The translations under genes and the position numbers were made by a program. A DNA stretch of 51,659 bases, from contig CAJOCU010000016.1 of the NCBI GenBank assembly GCA_905233765.1, positions 1 through 51,659 of the forward strand. The letters are read 5' to 3'. The stretch comes from an uncultured Bacteroidaceae bacterium (GTDB lineage Bacteria > Bacteroidota > Bacteroidia > Bacteroidales > Bacteroidaceae). Under the pieces are notes generated by a model that saw nothing but the letters and a program-made list of their open reading frames with translations, had not been told where the DNA came from and ran no database searches. This document shows positions 24,454 through 32,914 of this stretch, one piece after another; positions within the stretch are counted from its first letter, which is position 1; each line of letters begins with the position of its first letter.

Positions 24454-26700
24454 TCAGCGCTCGTAGAGCGGCTCAATGATGTTCAGGAGCTTGATGGTGG
24501 CCTTGATGGCGGCTTCGGTCTGGTCGGCATCAAGGGCGTGGGTGCGGTAGCTCTTCTCTTCGAACACCCATTCGATGGTGGTCTGCACGAGGGCGTCAGT
24601 GCGGCCGCCGGGTGGGATGGTGACGGCGTAGTTGGAGAGCCAGGGGAAGTGGCGGTTGAGACGGTCGCGGTAGATATGGCGTACAGCACGCACGAAGGCG
24701 TCGTACTGACCATCGCCCTGCGCGCTCTCCTCGTAGATCTGGTCATCAATCTGCAGGCGCACCTGGGCCATCGGACGCAGGCCGTAGGCCGTGGAGACCA
24801 TGTAGGAGAGCAGTCGCACGCGTTCCTCCTCTTCGCTGTGCTTGAGCACATCGCGGATGATGAAGGGAAGGTCCTCCTGTGTCACGTGTTCCTTCTTGTC
24901 GCCCAACTCAATGATGCGGTCGGTGACTTTCTTCATGTCCTCGTCGCTGAGGTCCAGTCCCAGTTCCTCCAAGTTCATCCGGATGTTCGCCTTGCCGCTG
25001 GCTTTTCCGAGGGCATATTCGCGACGTCGGCCGAAGCGCTCGGGCTTCAGCGCGTTCTGGTAGAGACCCTGTTTGTTGTCGCCGTCGGCGTGTACGCCTG
25101 CCACCTGCGTGAAGACCGCCGAACCCGTGATGGGCTTGTTGGGCGGGATGGCGATTCCGCTATAGCTTTCCATGAGGTGCGCTATCTTATATAGCTGATT
25201 CTCATTGATGTTTGTATTAGCGTTGAAGTGGTCCTTTAAGATTGCCTGCACGCTGGCTAGCGGTGCATTGCCTGCCCGCTCGCCCAATCCGTTGATGGTG
25301 GTGTGAAGTCCCTGAGCCCCTCCGAGGACGGCAGCGAGGGCATTGCTCACGGCCAGATCGTAGTCGTTGTGAGCGTGGAAGTCGAAGTGTACACCGGGAT
25401 AGCGCGTCACCATCTGCTTCATGTAGTCCAGCGTCTCCAATGGGTTGAGGATTCCAAGGGTGTCGGGTAACATGATTCTACGGACCCACCCCCAACCCCT
25501 CCCGTCAGGGAGGGGAGTGGGCTGCGCATTGTTATCGCAGGCAATGAGGTCTTTGATGGAATCTAAGAGCTGGAAAACATAATTGTCTTCGCGCAGCTCC
25601 TCCCCGCCCTTACGGGAGGGGTCGGGGGTGGGTCTTTTCATCCCCCCGCTCCAGTCTTCCAGATACAGGTTCACGTCGATGCCGCGCTGGGCAGCCATTT
25701 CTACGTTGCGACGGATATCGGCGGCATGCTCCTCAAGCGTTTTGCCGAGTTGTCCTTCGCAGTGGCGACGGGAGCCTTTGCATAGGAGGTTGATGACGCG
25801 GGCACCGGCGCGCTCGATCCAGTCGATGCTCTTGCCGTTATCGACGAAGCCGAGGACTTCCACGCGGTCCAGCAGACCCTTGCTGTCGGCCCAGCGTGTG
25901 ATACGCTGTACGGCCTCTAGCTCGCCATCGCTGACGCGTGCCGAGGCCACCTCCACGCGATCCACATGCAGCTCTTCCAGCAGCGCCTTGCATATCAGCA
26001 GCTTCTCATGTGGCATAAAGCTCACGCCGCTGGTCTGCTCACCATCCCGCAGGGTCGTGTCCATGATTTCGATGACAGATGCATTCTCTTCCCGCTCCAC
26101 CGGAGCAGGAAGAGAATGGGTCTGTAGGCTCTCCACCAGAAAATCAATATCATCCAACCCGTTCATCAGGCAGTACTTCTTGTAGCCGTTGATGTCGAAG
26201 TGTTCGGTGTGGCCCGTGGCGAGGTTCGTGACGGTCTGTTCTGGTAAATCCACTCGCACTTGGGTTTGCGGATTGTCCTGAATACTTTGGAAGAGTTCTG
26301 CCAAGAAGTCCTCAGAGACCTCGACGGGTAGCACGAAATTGTTGAGCTCGTTGTTCTTATGGATGTCAGCAAAGAAACTGCTGATAACCACACGGAAACC
26401 ATAGCCAGCAATGGCCCAGGCTGCGTGCTCGCGGCTGGAACCCGAACCAAAATTCCGGCCAGCCACGAGAATTTCGTGAACGCCCTCGTGCGGTGTCTCT
26501 GCAAACTCTGGCTTGTTCATGACGAAATCAGGAGCCATCCGCCCTTCGGCGTCATAGCGCCAGTCGCGGAAGAGATTCTCGCCAAACCCTTTTTTGTCCG
26601 TCGCCTTAAGGTAGCGTGCTGGGATGATTTGGTCGGTATCTACATTCTCCAAGGGTAGGGGAATGCAGGTGGAGGAGATGGTATTGAATTTATAATTCAT
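24454..26700 (-). CDS. leuD: Fusion of isopropylmalate dehydratase small subunit (LeuD) and a second LeuA/citramalate synthase-like enzyme
   Basis: 748 residues. Residues 1-191 are LeuD (LENVDTDQIIPARYL; GSGSSREHA at 85-93). Linker 192-209. From 210 a HMG-CoA lyase-like barrel starts ([16 protein letters not shown], catalytic Arg218-Asp219; metal site HAHND at 442-446) and ends in a LeuA allosteric/dimer domain (about 590-745). Separate in most Bacteroidetes, the second part is annotated as 2-isopropylmalate synthase-like or (R)-citramalate synthase; which substrate (pyruvate or 2-ketoisovalerate) cannot be told here. Two palindromic elements are inserted in frame, giving RPTPDPSRKGGEEL (356-369) and TPLPDGRGWGWV (395-406) in loops of the barrel. 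It follows leuC by 13 bases. Confidence 0.92.
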   Translation of the reverse strand: MNYKFNTISSTCIPLPLENVDTDQIIPARYLKATDKKGFGENLFRDWRYDAEGRMAPDFVMNKPEFAETPHEGVHEILVAGRNFGSGSSREHAAWAIAGYGFRVVISSFFADIHKNNELNNFVLPVEVSEDFLAELFQSIQDNPQTQVRVDLPEQTVTNLATGHTEHFDINGYKKYCLMNGLDDIDFLVESLQTHSLPAPVEREENASVIEIMDTTLRDGEQTSGVSFMPHEKLLICKALLEELHVDRVEVASARVSDGELEAVQRITRWADSKGLLDRVEVLGFVDNGKSIDWIERAGARVINLLCKGSRRHCEGQLGKTLEEHAADIRRNVEMAAQRGIDVNLYLEDWSGGMKRPTPDPSRKGGEELREDNYVFQLLDSIKDLIACDNNAQPTPLPDGRGWGWVRRIMLPDTLGILNPLETLDYMKQMVTRYPGVHFDFHAHNDYDLAVSNALAAVLGGAQGLHTTINGLGERAGNAPLASVQAILKDHFNANTNINENQLYKIAHLMESYSGIAIPPNKPITGSAVFTQVAGVHADGDNKQGLYQNALKPERFGRRREYALGKASGKANIRMNLEELGLDLSDEDMKKVTDRIIELGDKKEHVTQEDLPFIIRDVLKHSEEEERVRLLSYMVSTAYGLRPMAQVRLQIDDQIYEESAQGDGQYDAFVRAVRHIYRDRLNRHFPWLSNYAVTIPPGGRTDALVQTTIEWVFEEKSYRTHALDADQTEAAIKATIKLLNIIEPLYER
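25484..25521. repeat. Intragenic palindromic element, copy 3 (in leuD fusion)
   Basis: ACCCACCCCCAA, then CCCCTCCC-GTCA-GGGAGGGG at 25496-25515, then AGTGGG. The core is identical to copy 1. Minus-strand reading gives PTPLPDGRGWGWV. Confidence 0.88.
25597..25636. repeat. Intragenic palindromic element, copy 4 (in leuD fusion, opposite orientation)
   Basis: CTCCCCGCCCTTACGGGAGG then GGTCGGGGGTGGGT: the reverse complement of the copy 3 layout with a few changes in the arm. Minus-strand reading gives RPTPDPSRKGGEEL. Confidence 0.85.
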
Positions 26701-26713
26701 AATTCGTCGTTTG

Positions 26714-28090
26714 TCATTGGAGGGTCCGTGGGTCAGTTATTTCACCTGTAATGGCTGATGCCGCAGCTACTAAGGGTGAGCAGAGGATGGTGCGGGCGCC
26801 AGGGCCTTGGCGTCCTTCGAAGTTACGGTTGCTGGTGGATAAACAGTATTTGCCCGACGGCACTTTATCATCGTTCATGGCCAGGCAGGCCGAGCAGCCT
26901 GGTTGACGAATCTCGAAGCCAGCCTCTTCCAGTACCTTGTCGAGACCTTCGTCGATGATCTTCTGGCGCACAGCCCATGAACCAGGCACGAGCCACGCCA
27001 CAATGCTTTCTGCTTTCTTGCGGCCTTTCACCACGGATGCGAAGGCGCGGAAGTCTTCGATGCGACCATTGGTGCAAGCTCCAAGGAATACATAATCTAC
27101 CTTTTTGCCCAACAACTTCTCGCCCGCCTTGAATCCCATGTAGTTCAGCGCTTTCTTGAAATTGACATCGCCTTGTAGAGGAATGCATTCTGTGATACCG
27201 ATGCCCATACCCGGGTTTGTGCCGTAGGTGATACGGGGGGAGATATCGGCGGCATCGAATATGAGTTCGTTGTCAAAAACTGCATCCTCGTCGCTTTTCA
27301 GGCTCCTCCAGTAGTCTAGAGCTTTGTTCCATGCCTCGCCCTTTGGTGCATACTCGCGTCCTTTTAGGTAAGCGAGAGTGGTCTCGTCCGGAGCGATAAA
27401 GCCGCCGCGAGCACCCATCTCGATGGACAGGTTACAGAGTGTAAGCCGACTCTCCATGGTCATTGCTCTGACCACATCGCCGGCGTATTCTACGAAGTAG
27501 CCTGTGGCACCGCTGGTGGTGAGCTGCGCCATAAGGTAGAGAGCTACATCCTTAGCTGTTACGTATTGAGACAGTTGCCCGTTGATGGTGATGCGCATCG
27601 TCTTAGGTTTCTGTTGTAGGATGCACTGCGATGCCAGCACCTGTGCCACCTCGCTAGTGCCAATGCCAAAGGCAACGGCGCCCATAGCTCCATGTGTGCT
27701 GGTGTGGCTATCGCCGCAGACGATGGTCATGCCGGGCAACGACAACCCTTTTTCGGGCCCTACGACGTGGATGATGCCGTTGTCCGGCGTGTTCATCCCG
27801 TAGTGTGTCAGGCCAAATTCACGGGCATTGCGTTCAAGTGTCTCCACCTGTTTCCTCGAAATGGGGTCGGCGATGGGCTTGTCTTGGTCGTGGGTTGGTG
27901 TGTTGTGGTCGGGCATCGCGAAAACCTGTTCGGGGCGCAGCACGCTGAGCCCCTTTTCGCGTAGGATTTGGAACGCCTGAGGGCTGGTCACTTCATGACA
28001 GTAGAGGCGGTCGATGTACAGCTGCGTAGGTCCGTCGGGAATGTTCTGAATCACATGGGCATCCCATATCTTGTCGAATAAGGTATTCAT
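26714..28090 (-). CDS. leuC: 3-isopropylmalate dehydratase large subunit
   Basis: 458 residues, aconitase family, isomerises 2- to 3-isopropylmalate with LeuD. The three [4Fe-4S] cysteines are visible: one in GACTNGR near residue 339 and two in GCSACLAM near 400. Other signatures: [28 protein letters not shown] and [11 protein letters not shown]. Its ATG overlaps the leuA stop (ATGA), a sign of translational coupling. Expression is expected to follow the attenuator upstream of leuA. Confidence 0.97.
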   Translation of the reverse strand: MNTLFDKIWDAHVIQNIPDGPTQLYIDRLYCHEVTSPQAFQILREKGLSVLRPEQVFAMPDHNTPTHDQDKPIADPISRKQVETLERNAREFGLTHYGMNTPDNGIIHVVGPEKGLSLPGMTIVCGDSHTSTHGAMGAVAFGIGTSEVAQVLASQCILQQKPKTMRITINGQLSQYVTAKDVALYLMAQLTTSGATGYFVEYAGDVVRAMTMESRLTLCNLSIEMGARGGFIAPDETTLAYLKGREYAPKGEAWNKALDYWRSLKSDEDAVFDNELIFDAADISPRITYGTNPGMGIGITECIPLQGDVNFKKALNYMGFKAGEKLLGKKVDYVFLGACTNGRIEDFRAFASVVKGRKKAESIVAWLVPGSWAVRQKIIDEGLDKVLEEAGFEIRQPGCSACLAMNDDKVPSGKYCLSTSNRNFEGRQGPGARTILCSPLVAAASAITGEITDPRTLQ

Positions 28091-29583
28091 TTCTTAAACT
28101 TATTGATACAGTCAATATAGGCTTCCACGCTGGCGGTCACGATGTCGGTGTTGGCACCGAAGCCGTAGTAGAGCTGGCCGTCGTACTCCACCTGCATGTG
28201 GACCTTGCCCACGTCGTCGGACCCTTTGGAGATGGCCTGGATGGTGAACTCCTTGAGGGTCATCTGCTTCATGATGATCTTTTTGAGCGCCTTGATGGCA
28301 GCATCCACGGGGCCGTTGCCGCTGGCGGCAGCCTCGAACTTCTGTCCGCTGATGTCCAAACCGATGGAGGCTACGCTCTTTACGCCCTTGCCCGTCGTCA
28401 CCTGTAGGAAATCCAAGCGCACAGCATGAGCATCGGCGGTGTCGGCACCTGCCAGCATTAGCACGTCGGCATCTGTCACCTCCTTCTTCTGGTCGGCCAG
28501 GTTCAGGAACTTCTCATAGATCTTATCCAGTTTCTCTTCCTCAAGATCTACGCCGTTCATGTGCAGGCGATGCTTCAAGGCGGCACGGCCGCTGCGGGCG
28601 GTGAGCACGATACTGTTGTCGTCGATGCCCACGTCCTTCGGGTCCATAATCTCGTAGGTCTGCACATTCTTCAGCACGCCGTCCTGATGGATACCGCTGC
28701 TGTGCGCGAAAGCGTTGCGCCCTACGATAGCCTTGTTGGGCTGGATGGGCATATTCATGAGGGACGAGACAAGGCGCGAGGTCGGGAAGATCTTCTGGGT
28801 GTTGACGTTGGTCTCAATGCCTAAACCCTTGTGACACTTCAGGATCATCGCTATCTCCTCCAGCGAGGTGTTGCCGGCGCGTTCGCCGATGCCATTGATG
28901 GTCACTTCCACCTGCCTGGCACCTGCCATCACACCGTTGAAGGTGTTGGCCGTAGCCATTCCAAGGTCATTGTGGCAATGTGTGGAGATGATGGCGCGGT
29001 CGATGTCATCTACGTGCTCCTTTAGGTATTTGATTTTTTCGAAATACTCTTGTGGCAGACAATAGCCGGTAGTGTCCGGGATGTTCACCACGGTGGCGCC
29101 GGCCTTGATGACGGCTTCCACGACACGAGCCAGGTATTCGTTGTCGGTGCGTCCGGCATCCTCGCAGTAGAATTCCACGTCATCCACATATCTCTTGGCA
29201 TAGCGCGTGGCAGCCACGGCACGCTCCAGAATCTCCTCGCGCGTGGAGCTGAACTTATAAAGGATGTGTTCATCGCTTGTGCCGATGCCCGTGTGGATAC
29301 GTTTGTACTTGGCATACTTCAGTGCCTCAAACGCCACGTCGATATCGCGTTCTACGGCTCGCGTCAGCGCACAGATGACGGGCCATGTTACAGCCTTGGA
29401 AATCTCGATGACGCTGCTGAAATCGCCAGGGCTGCTGATGGGGAAACCGGCTTCGATGACGTCCACGCCCAACTGTTCCAGTGCTTTTGCAACTTGGATC
29501 TTCTCTATCGTGTTCAGTTGACAGCCGGGCACCTGCTCGCCATCGCGGAGTGTGGTGTCGAAAATGTAAAGTCTGTCGCTCAT
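28087..29583 (-). CDS. leuA: 2-isopropylmalate synthase
   Basis: 498 residues. First committed step of leucine synthesis: acetyl-CoA + 2-ketoisovalerate. N-terminal barrel with [17 protein letters not shown] (Arg13, Asp14) and the metal motif HCHND; C-terminal LeuA dimer/regulatory domain (about 365-498), where leucine feedback normally acts. First gene of a leuA-leuC-leuD operon. It is preceded by a leader with a branched-chain amino acid-rich peptide and a terminator hairpin (29639-29787), so its transcription is probably attenuated when charged tRNAs are plentiful. Confidence 0.97.
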   Translation of the reverse strand: MSDRLYIFDTTLRDGEQVPGCQLNTIEKIQVAKALEQLGVDVIEAGFPISSPGDFSSVIEISKAVTWPVICALTRAVERDIDVAFEALKYAKYKRIHTGIGTSDEHILYKFSSTREEILERAVAATRYAKRYVDDVEFYCEDAGRTDNEYLARVVEAVIKAGATVVNIPDTTGYCLPQEYFEKIKYLKEHVDDIDRAIISTHCHNDLGMATANTFNGVMAGARQVEVTINGIGERAGNTSLEEIAMILKCHKGLGIETNVNTQKIFPTSRLVSSLMNMPIQPNKAIVGRNAFAHSSGIHQDGVLKNVQTYEIMDPKDVGIDDNSIVLTARSGRAALKHRLHMNGVDLEEEKLDKIYEKFLNLADQKKEVTDADVLMLAGADTADAHAVRLDFLQVTTGKGVKSVASIGLDISGQKFEAAASGNGPVDAAIKALKKIIMKQMTLKEFTIQAISKGSDDVGKVHMQVEYDGQLYYGFGANTDIVTASVEAYIDCINKFKK

Positions 29584-29592
29584 ACTATATTT

Positions 29593-29627
29593 CGTTTAAC
29601 GTTTAGCGTTTAACGTTTAATGTTTAT
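29593..29627. repeat. Five heptamer repeats (CGTTTAA type) between attenuator and leuA start
   Basis: CGTTTAA, CGTTTAG, CGTTTAA, CGTTTAA, TGTTTAT in tandem. Lies 10-44 bases before the leuA ATG, after the terminator hairpin, so it becomes the 5' part of read-through mRNA next to the start codon. Confidence 0.85.
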
Positions 29628-29638
29628 CATTTAAAACA

Positions 29639-29678
29639 AAAGAGCCTTTCATGCACTCGGAAGTGTGAAAGGCTCTTT
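29639..29678 (-). terminator. Attenuator terminator of the leu operon
   Basis: A 13-bp stem (AAAGAGCCTTTCA at 29666-29678 read on minus, pairing with TGAAAGGCTCTTT at 29639-29651), with an inner CACT/AGTG stem and TCCG loop, followed on the minus strand by TGTTTTAAA. It stands between the leader peptide and leuA. The 3' U tract is interrupted by one G, fitting a conditional terminator. No plus-strand gene ends nearby that would need it. Confidence 0.8.
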
Positions 29679-29727
29679 GTTTTTATTGTTCTATTTGACC
29701 TTCGCGTCAGGCACTGACCACACTCCC
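29659..29727 (-). promoter_or_regulatory. Possible antiterminator pairing in the leu leader
   Basis: In the transcript GGGAGUGUG (from 29727 down to 29719, codons 21-23 of the leader peptide) can pair over nine positions (one G-U) with CACACUUCC (29667 down to 29659), which is the ascending arm top and loop of the terminator. The two structures exclude each other. A ribosome stalled earlier in the peptide would leave the first segment free and so prevent termination; one at the stop codon would cover it. Confidence 0.65.
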
Positions 29728-29787
29728 GATTGCTGTACGCAGTCGAATGTCCAGAATGGCCAGAAGAATGACGCTTGAATGATGCAT
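29707..29787 (-). CDS. Leader peptide of the leu operon (Ile/Leu/Val-rich)
   Basis: A 26-residue open frame, MHHSSVILLAILDIRL then RTAIGSVVSA and TGA. Eleven residues are branched-chain (V6, I7, L8, L9, I11, L12, I14, L16, I20, V23, V24), clustered at 6-16. It starts about 28 bases after the -7 box, ends 28 bases before the terminator stem and lies upstream of leuA. This is the classical arrangement of ribosome-mediated attenuation known from enterobacterial ilv and leu operons: low charged Leu/Ile/Val tRNA stalls the ribosome in the cluster. No sequence search was run, so whether it is already described for this group is unknown to me. Confidence 0.8.
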   Translation of the reverse strand: MHHSSVILLAILDIRLRTAIGSVVSA

Positions 29788-29815
29788 TTTCGCGGTGATG
29801 TTTTGAAATCGAGGA

Positions 29816-29847
29816 CAAAAGTACGGTTTTCTGCTTATTCGTGCAAG
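29816..29847 (-). promoter_or_regulatory. Promoter of the leu operon
   Basis: Minus strand: CTTG (29847-29844, near TTTG), a 20-base spacer and TACTTTTG (29823-29816), a perfect TAnnTTTG. Transcription would begin near 29809, giving a leader RNA of about 225 bases that includes the peptide and hairpin. Confidence 0.7.
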
Positions 29848-29877
29848 AAAACGGGCATTTTTTTGCAGTTTTGCTGC

Positions 29878-32814
29878 TCACATTCCGCCGCCGCGACCGC
29901 CTCCAGCCCCTCCGAAACCACCACGACCGCCACCAAAGCCGCCATCATCGCCACGGGGCCCGCGTTCGCTGCCGTCGAAGTCTTCATCGCGGTTGCGACC
30001 ACGCCGCTGGCGGTCGCCGTTCAAGCTGCGTCCGCCGAAGACGTGGAAACGGTAGGTGAAGGAGAGCATCACGTAGGAGACGACGCGCTCGCTGTCGGAG
30101 TCGGTGCGAGAGGTGGCCGAGATGGAGCGACTGACCATGTCGCGCTGCCGCAGGATGTCGTTCCAACGCACTGTCACAGTAGCCTGGCGCTTCTTGAGGA
30201 AGGTGTAGGAGGCCTGTGCGTTCCATATCCATTGGTTGATGTTCATGACCTCGTCGGCATAGCCGCGGCGGCTGGTCTGGTTGATGTCGGTGGAGAGGTT
30301 CAGACCGAACCAGAACTGCATCACCGCGCTGAGGCCGTAGGAGTAGTTGTAGGTGTCCAGGTTGCTGGCCGACGTGGCTGTGGAGCGTGCGCGGTGGTAG
30401 GCAAAGGAGCCGCGCGCGTTGACCTCGAAGGTGTTCTCATTGGCGTAGGTCTCGCGGTAGGTGAGGCGCAAGCCTTGGTTGAAGTTGTCGGAGTTGGTGA
30501 CGTTCTTCACTGTGGCCTTCTCGGCCGAGCGATAGACGTATCCGTTGCTGGTGGTGTGGTTATAGGAAGTGTTTGTGTTGATGCGGAAGCGCTGGTCGCG
30601 GAAGGCGGTGTTGAAGTTGAAGTTGGCGCGTCCGTTCCAGTTGCCGTTGATGTTCACGGGCATCGTCACGCGTCCGCCCGTCTCGTCGTTGTATTCGGTA
30701 CGGCTGGCGGTGGCGTTCTGCGTGGCACGCCCTTCGATGTTGAAGTTGTAGGTGCGTTGGAAGTCGGGCTGCGACAAGCGCCATTCGGCACGCAGCGTGT
30801 GGGTGAAGGAGGGCTTCAGCCCGGGGTTACCCAAGCGGATGTTTAGCGGGTTGGCATTGGAGAGCGTGTCGGGGATGAGGTCGGTGATGGAGGGCTGTCC
30901 GCTCTGTCCGCCGTAGCGCGCTTCTACCTGGTGCTGGCGCGTGAAGCGGTAGCGGAAGTTGATGGTAGGTGACCAGTTGACGACCGTTCGTGAGAGGTCG
31001 TAGTGCTTCCATCCTTTTGTGTAATTGACGGTGTTCACCTGAGGCTGCAGGTTGAAGCCCACGTTCAGGCGTAGCTTGGAGTTGACGATGCGGTACTGAA
31101 GGCGTAGGTCGTGATTCTGGTAGTAGTTCTTCGTGTAGTTGCACTGCGCGGTGTCGGGCGTGGCCCATTCCAGATGGCCGTCGTAGTTGTCGATGCCCAG
31201 GAAGTGCGCTTCCACCATTGGGTCAAAGATGCTGGCAACGGTGCGGTCGCGGTCGTTGTAGCGCCATGAATAGTTATACGAGAATTGCAGGAACTGTCCC
31301 GTCGCCAGCGGCTCAGTGTAGGAGAAGCGTGCTGACCAGTTCTTGCCTACGGTGCGCGAGTCGTCGTACTGGATTTTATGATAGATGCTATCGCCGCCCG
31401 TGCGTGCCAGCAGTTGGTAGTAGTCGATTTGCGAGTAGCTGCAGCTGTTGCCGTTGCTTTGGTTAAGGCCGCCGCTGAGGTTGAAGGTGATGTTGCGCCC
31501 GGGCTTCTTCAGGCGGCGGTTCACTTGGACGGAGAGCGAGCCGCTGATGTTCTTGTTCGTGTTACCGTTGGCGCTGAGGTTGTGGTTCACGCCGATGGCG
31601 CGCAACTCCTCCAATTTTCGCAGTGGGTCGCTGACATAGTCGTAAGGGTTCTCCTTGAAGGTGGCGCTCTCGCTCTGGCTCTCGCTGTTGCTGCCGTTGA
31701 GACCGAAGCGTGGACGGATGATGATGTTCGTCATCGTGTCCGGCTTCCATTCCACCTTCCATTGCGTGTCGAAGGCATTGCTGTGGCTGCTGTTGTTGCT
31801 GGTGCGGTTGCTGTAGGCGGCATTGCGGTTCTCGAAGTTTTGTGAGTTGCTCCACGAGCTGCCGCGCGACTGGTTGAAGCGTCCCGTCACGCCGCCGTTC
31901 AGCTCCAGCTTGTCCCATTCCAGATTCAGACTCGCCGCCGCATCCTGGTTGTCTTGCATGCCGTTGCCGCCAGTGTTGTTGGCGTTGCCCACGACGCTAG
32001 CCTTCTGTTTGTCTAGGAAACGGTTCACGTTAGCGCGTCCTTGGTAGCGCTTCTCTGTGCCGTAGCCGCCCATCACCTGACCGAACCACCCTCGGTTCTT
32101 GTCCTTCTTGATCTCTAGGTCCAGCACCGTCTGCTCCTCGCCATCGTCGATGCCTGTGATGCGAGCCAGGTCGCTCTGCTTGTCGTAGGCCTTCACCTTG
32201 TCAATAATTTCAGCGGGGATGTTCTTCAGCACCAGCTCGCGGTTGTTGTTGAAGAACTCTTTGCCATCCACCAGAATCTGCTTCACCTCCTTTCCGTTAT
32301 GTGTAATCTTTCCGGTCTCGTCAATGACGATGCCAGGCAGCTTCTTGATTAGATCCTCCGCCATCGAGCCTGGTGGGAGAGAGAAGGCTGCGGCGTTGTA
32401 CATCACTGTGTCATCCATCACTACCATTTCCGGCAGTTTGCCCTCCACCACAGCTTCCGCCATCAGCGTGGCGTCTTCCTTCAGCAGAATGTCCTGCACC
32501 TTCTTGTTGCCACCTTTCCCTTTCAGGGTGAGTTGGAAGGACTGCGCCTTGAAACCCATGTAGGACACCTTCAGCGTGTAGTTGCCCACCGGAACGCCCG
32601 GAATCATGAATTGACCGTTGTTGCGGCTCTGTCGTCCTGCAACCATCTTCCCCGTGGAGTCATTCACTTGCACGTTAGCGCCCGGCAACGGCTTCAGCGT
32701 GGAGTTTTCATAGACGGTTCCACGCACGTTAAACCACTGTGCCGCAGCGGTGTCAGGGAAAAGAATGATGGCGATGAGCGTCGCGCCCACTGCCATCCAT
32801 TGTCTCAAATTCAT
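29878..32814 (-). CDS. Outer-membrane beta-barrel protein with carboxypeptidase-regulatory domain (TonB-receptor-like)
   Basis: 978 residues. Signal peptide (MNLRQWMAVGATLIAIILFP), then a CarboxypepD_reg-like beta-sandwich (28-112; VRGTVYENSTLKPLPGANVQ), a plug-like region (AEDLIKKLPGIVIDETGKI; LVDGKEFF) and a long outer-membrane barrel rich in aromatic/polar strands to about 925, of the 'outer membrane beta-barrel family' type. No SusD partner is adjacent, so it is not a SusCD pair. The last 55 residues are Arg/Gly/Asp-rich (GGFGGGRGGFGG) and end in Met. Role in uptake or assembly unknown. The leu promoter lies directly behind its stop codon. Confidence 0.88.
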   Translation of the reverse strand: MNLRQWMAVGATLIAIILFPDTAAAQWFNVRGTVYENSTLKPLPGANVQVNDSTGKMVAGRQSRNNGQFMIPGVPVGNYTLKVSYMGFKAQSFQLTLKGKGGNKKVQDILLKEDATLMAEAVVEGKLPEMVVMDDTVMYNAAAFSLPPGSMAEDLIKKLPGIVIDETGKITHNGKEVKQILVDGKEFFNNNRELVLKNIPAEIIDKVKAYDKQSDLARITGIDDGEEQTVLDLEIKKDKNRGWFGQVMGGYGTEKRYQGRANVNRFLDKQKASVVGNANNTGGNGMQDNQDAAASLNLEWDKLELNGGVTGRFNQSRGSSWSNSQNFENRNAAYSNRTSNNSSHSNAFDTQWKVEWKPDTMTNIIIRPRFGLNGSNSESQSESATFKENPYDYVSDPLRKLEELRAIGVNHNLSANGNTNKNISGSLSVQVNRRLKKPGRNITFNLSGGLNQSNGNSCSYSQIDYYQLLARTGGDSIYHKIQYDDSRTVGKNWSARFSYTEPLATGQFLQFSYNYSWRYNDRDRTVASIFDPMVEAHFLGIDNYDGHLEWATPDTAQCNYTKNYYQNHDLRLQYRIVNSKLRLNVGFNLQPQVNTVNYTKGWKHYDLSRTVVNWSPTINFRYRFTRQHQVEARYGGQSGQPSITDLIPDTLSNANPLNIRLGNPGLKPSFTHTLRAEWRLSQPDFQRTYNFNIEGRATQNATASRTEYNDETGGRVTMPVNINGNWNGRANFNFNTAFRDQRFRINTNTSYNHTTSNGYVYRSAEKATVKNVTNSDNFNQGLRLTYRETYANENTFEVNARGSFAYHRARSTATSASNLDTYNYSYGLSAVMQFWFGLNLSTDINQTSRRGYADEVMNINQWIWNAQASYTFLKKRQATVTVRWNDILRQRDMVSRSISATSRTDSDSERVVSYVMLSFTYRFHVFGGRSLNGDRQRRGRNRDEDFDGSERGPRGDDGGFGGGRGGFGGAGGGRGGGM

Positions 32815-32880
32815 GTGTCAATCAGTCCGGTTGGCAATCCTATGACACCGCAGCTGCGATAGGGTTTAATCAATCTGTCA

Positions 32881-32909
32881 AAAAAAGCTGCATGGGTGAT
32901 GCTGCTTTT
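32881..32909 (-). terminator. Terminator after purA
   Basis: On minus, AAAAGCAGCAT-caccc-ATGCAGCTTTT (10 of 11 pairs) followed by further T residues (TTTTTTT across the arm end). Six bases after the purA stop. Separates fur-purA from the barrel gene. Confidence 0.65.
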
Positions 32910-32914
32910 GGGGT

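Noticed and set aside
29639..29678. Reading the leu hairpin as a plus-strand terminator
   Set aside because: It is followed by TTTGTTTTT on plus, but no plus-strand gene precedes it; leuA runs on minus.
29627..29881. An 84-codon minus-strand frame covering the leu leader region
   Set aside because: Its start lies upstream of the leu promoter and it overlaps the hairpin; the promoter boxes fall inside it. The 26-codon leader frame explains the region better.
29779..30846. Long open frame (about 355 codons) on plus opposite the outer-membrane barrel gene
   Set aside because: Composition is Ala/Val/Gly repeats without known domains; it is antisense to a clearly real gene and results from GC-rich third positions.
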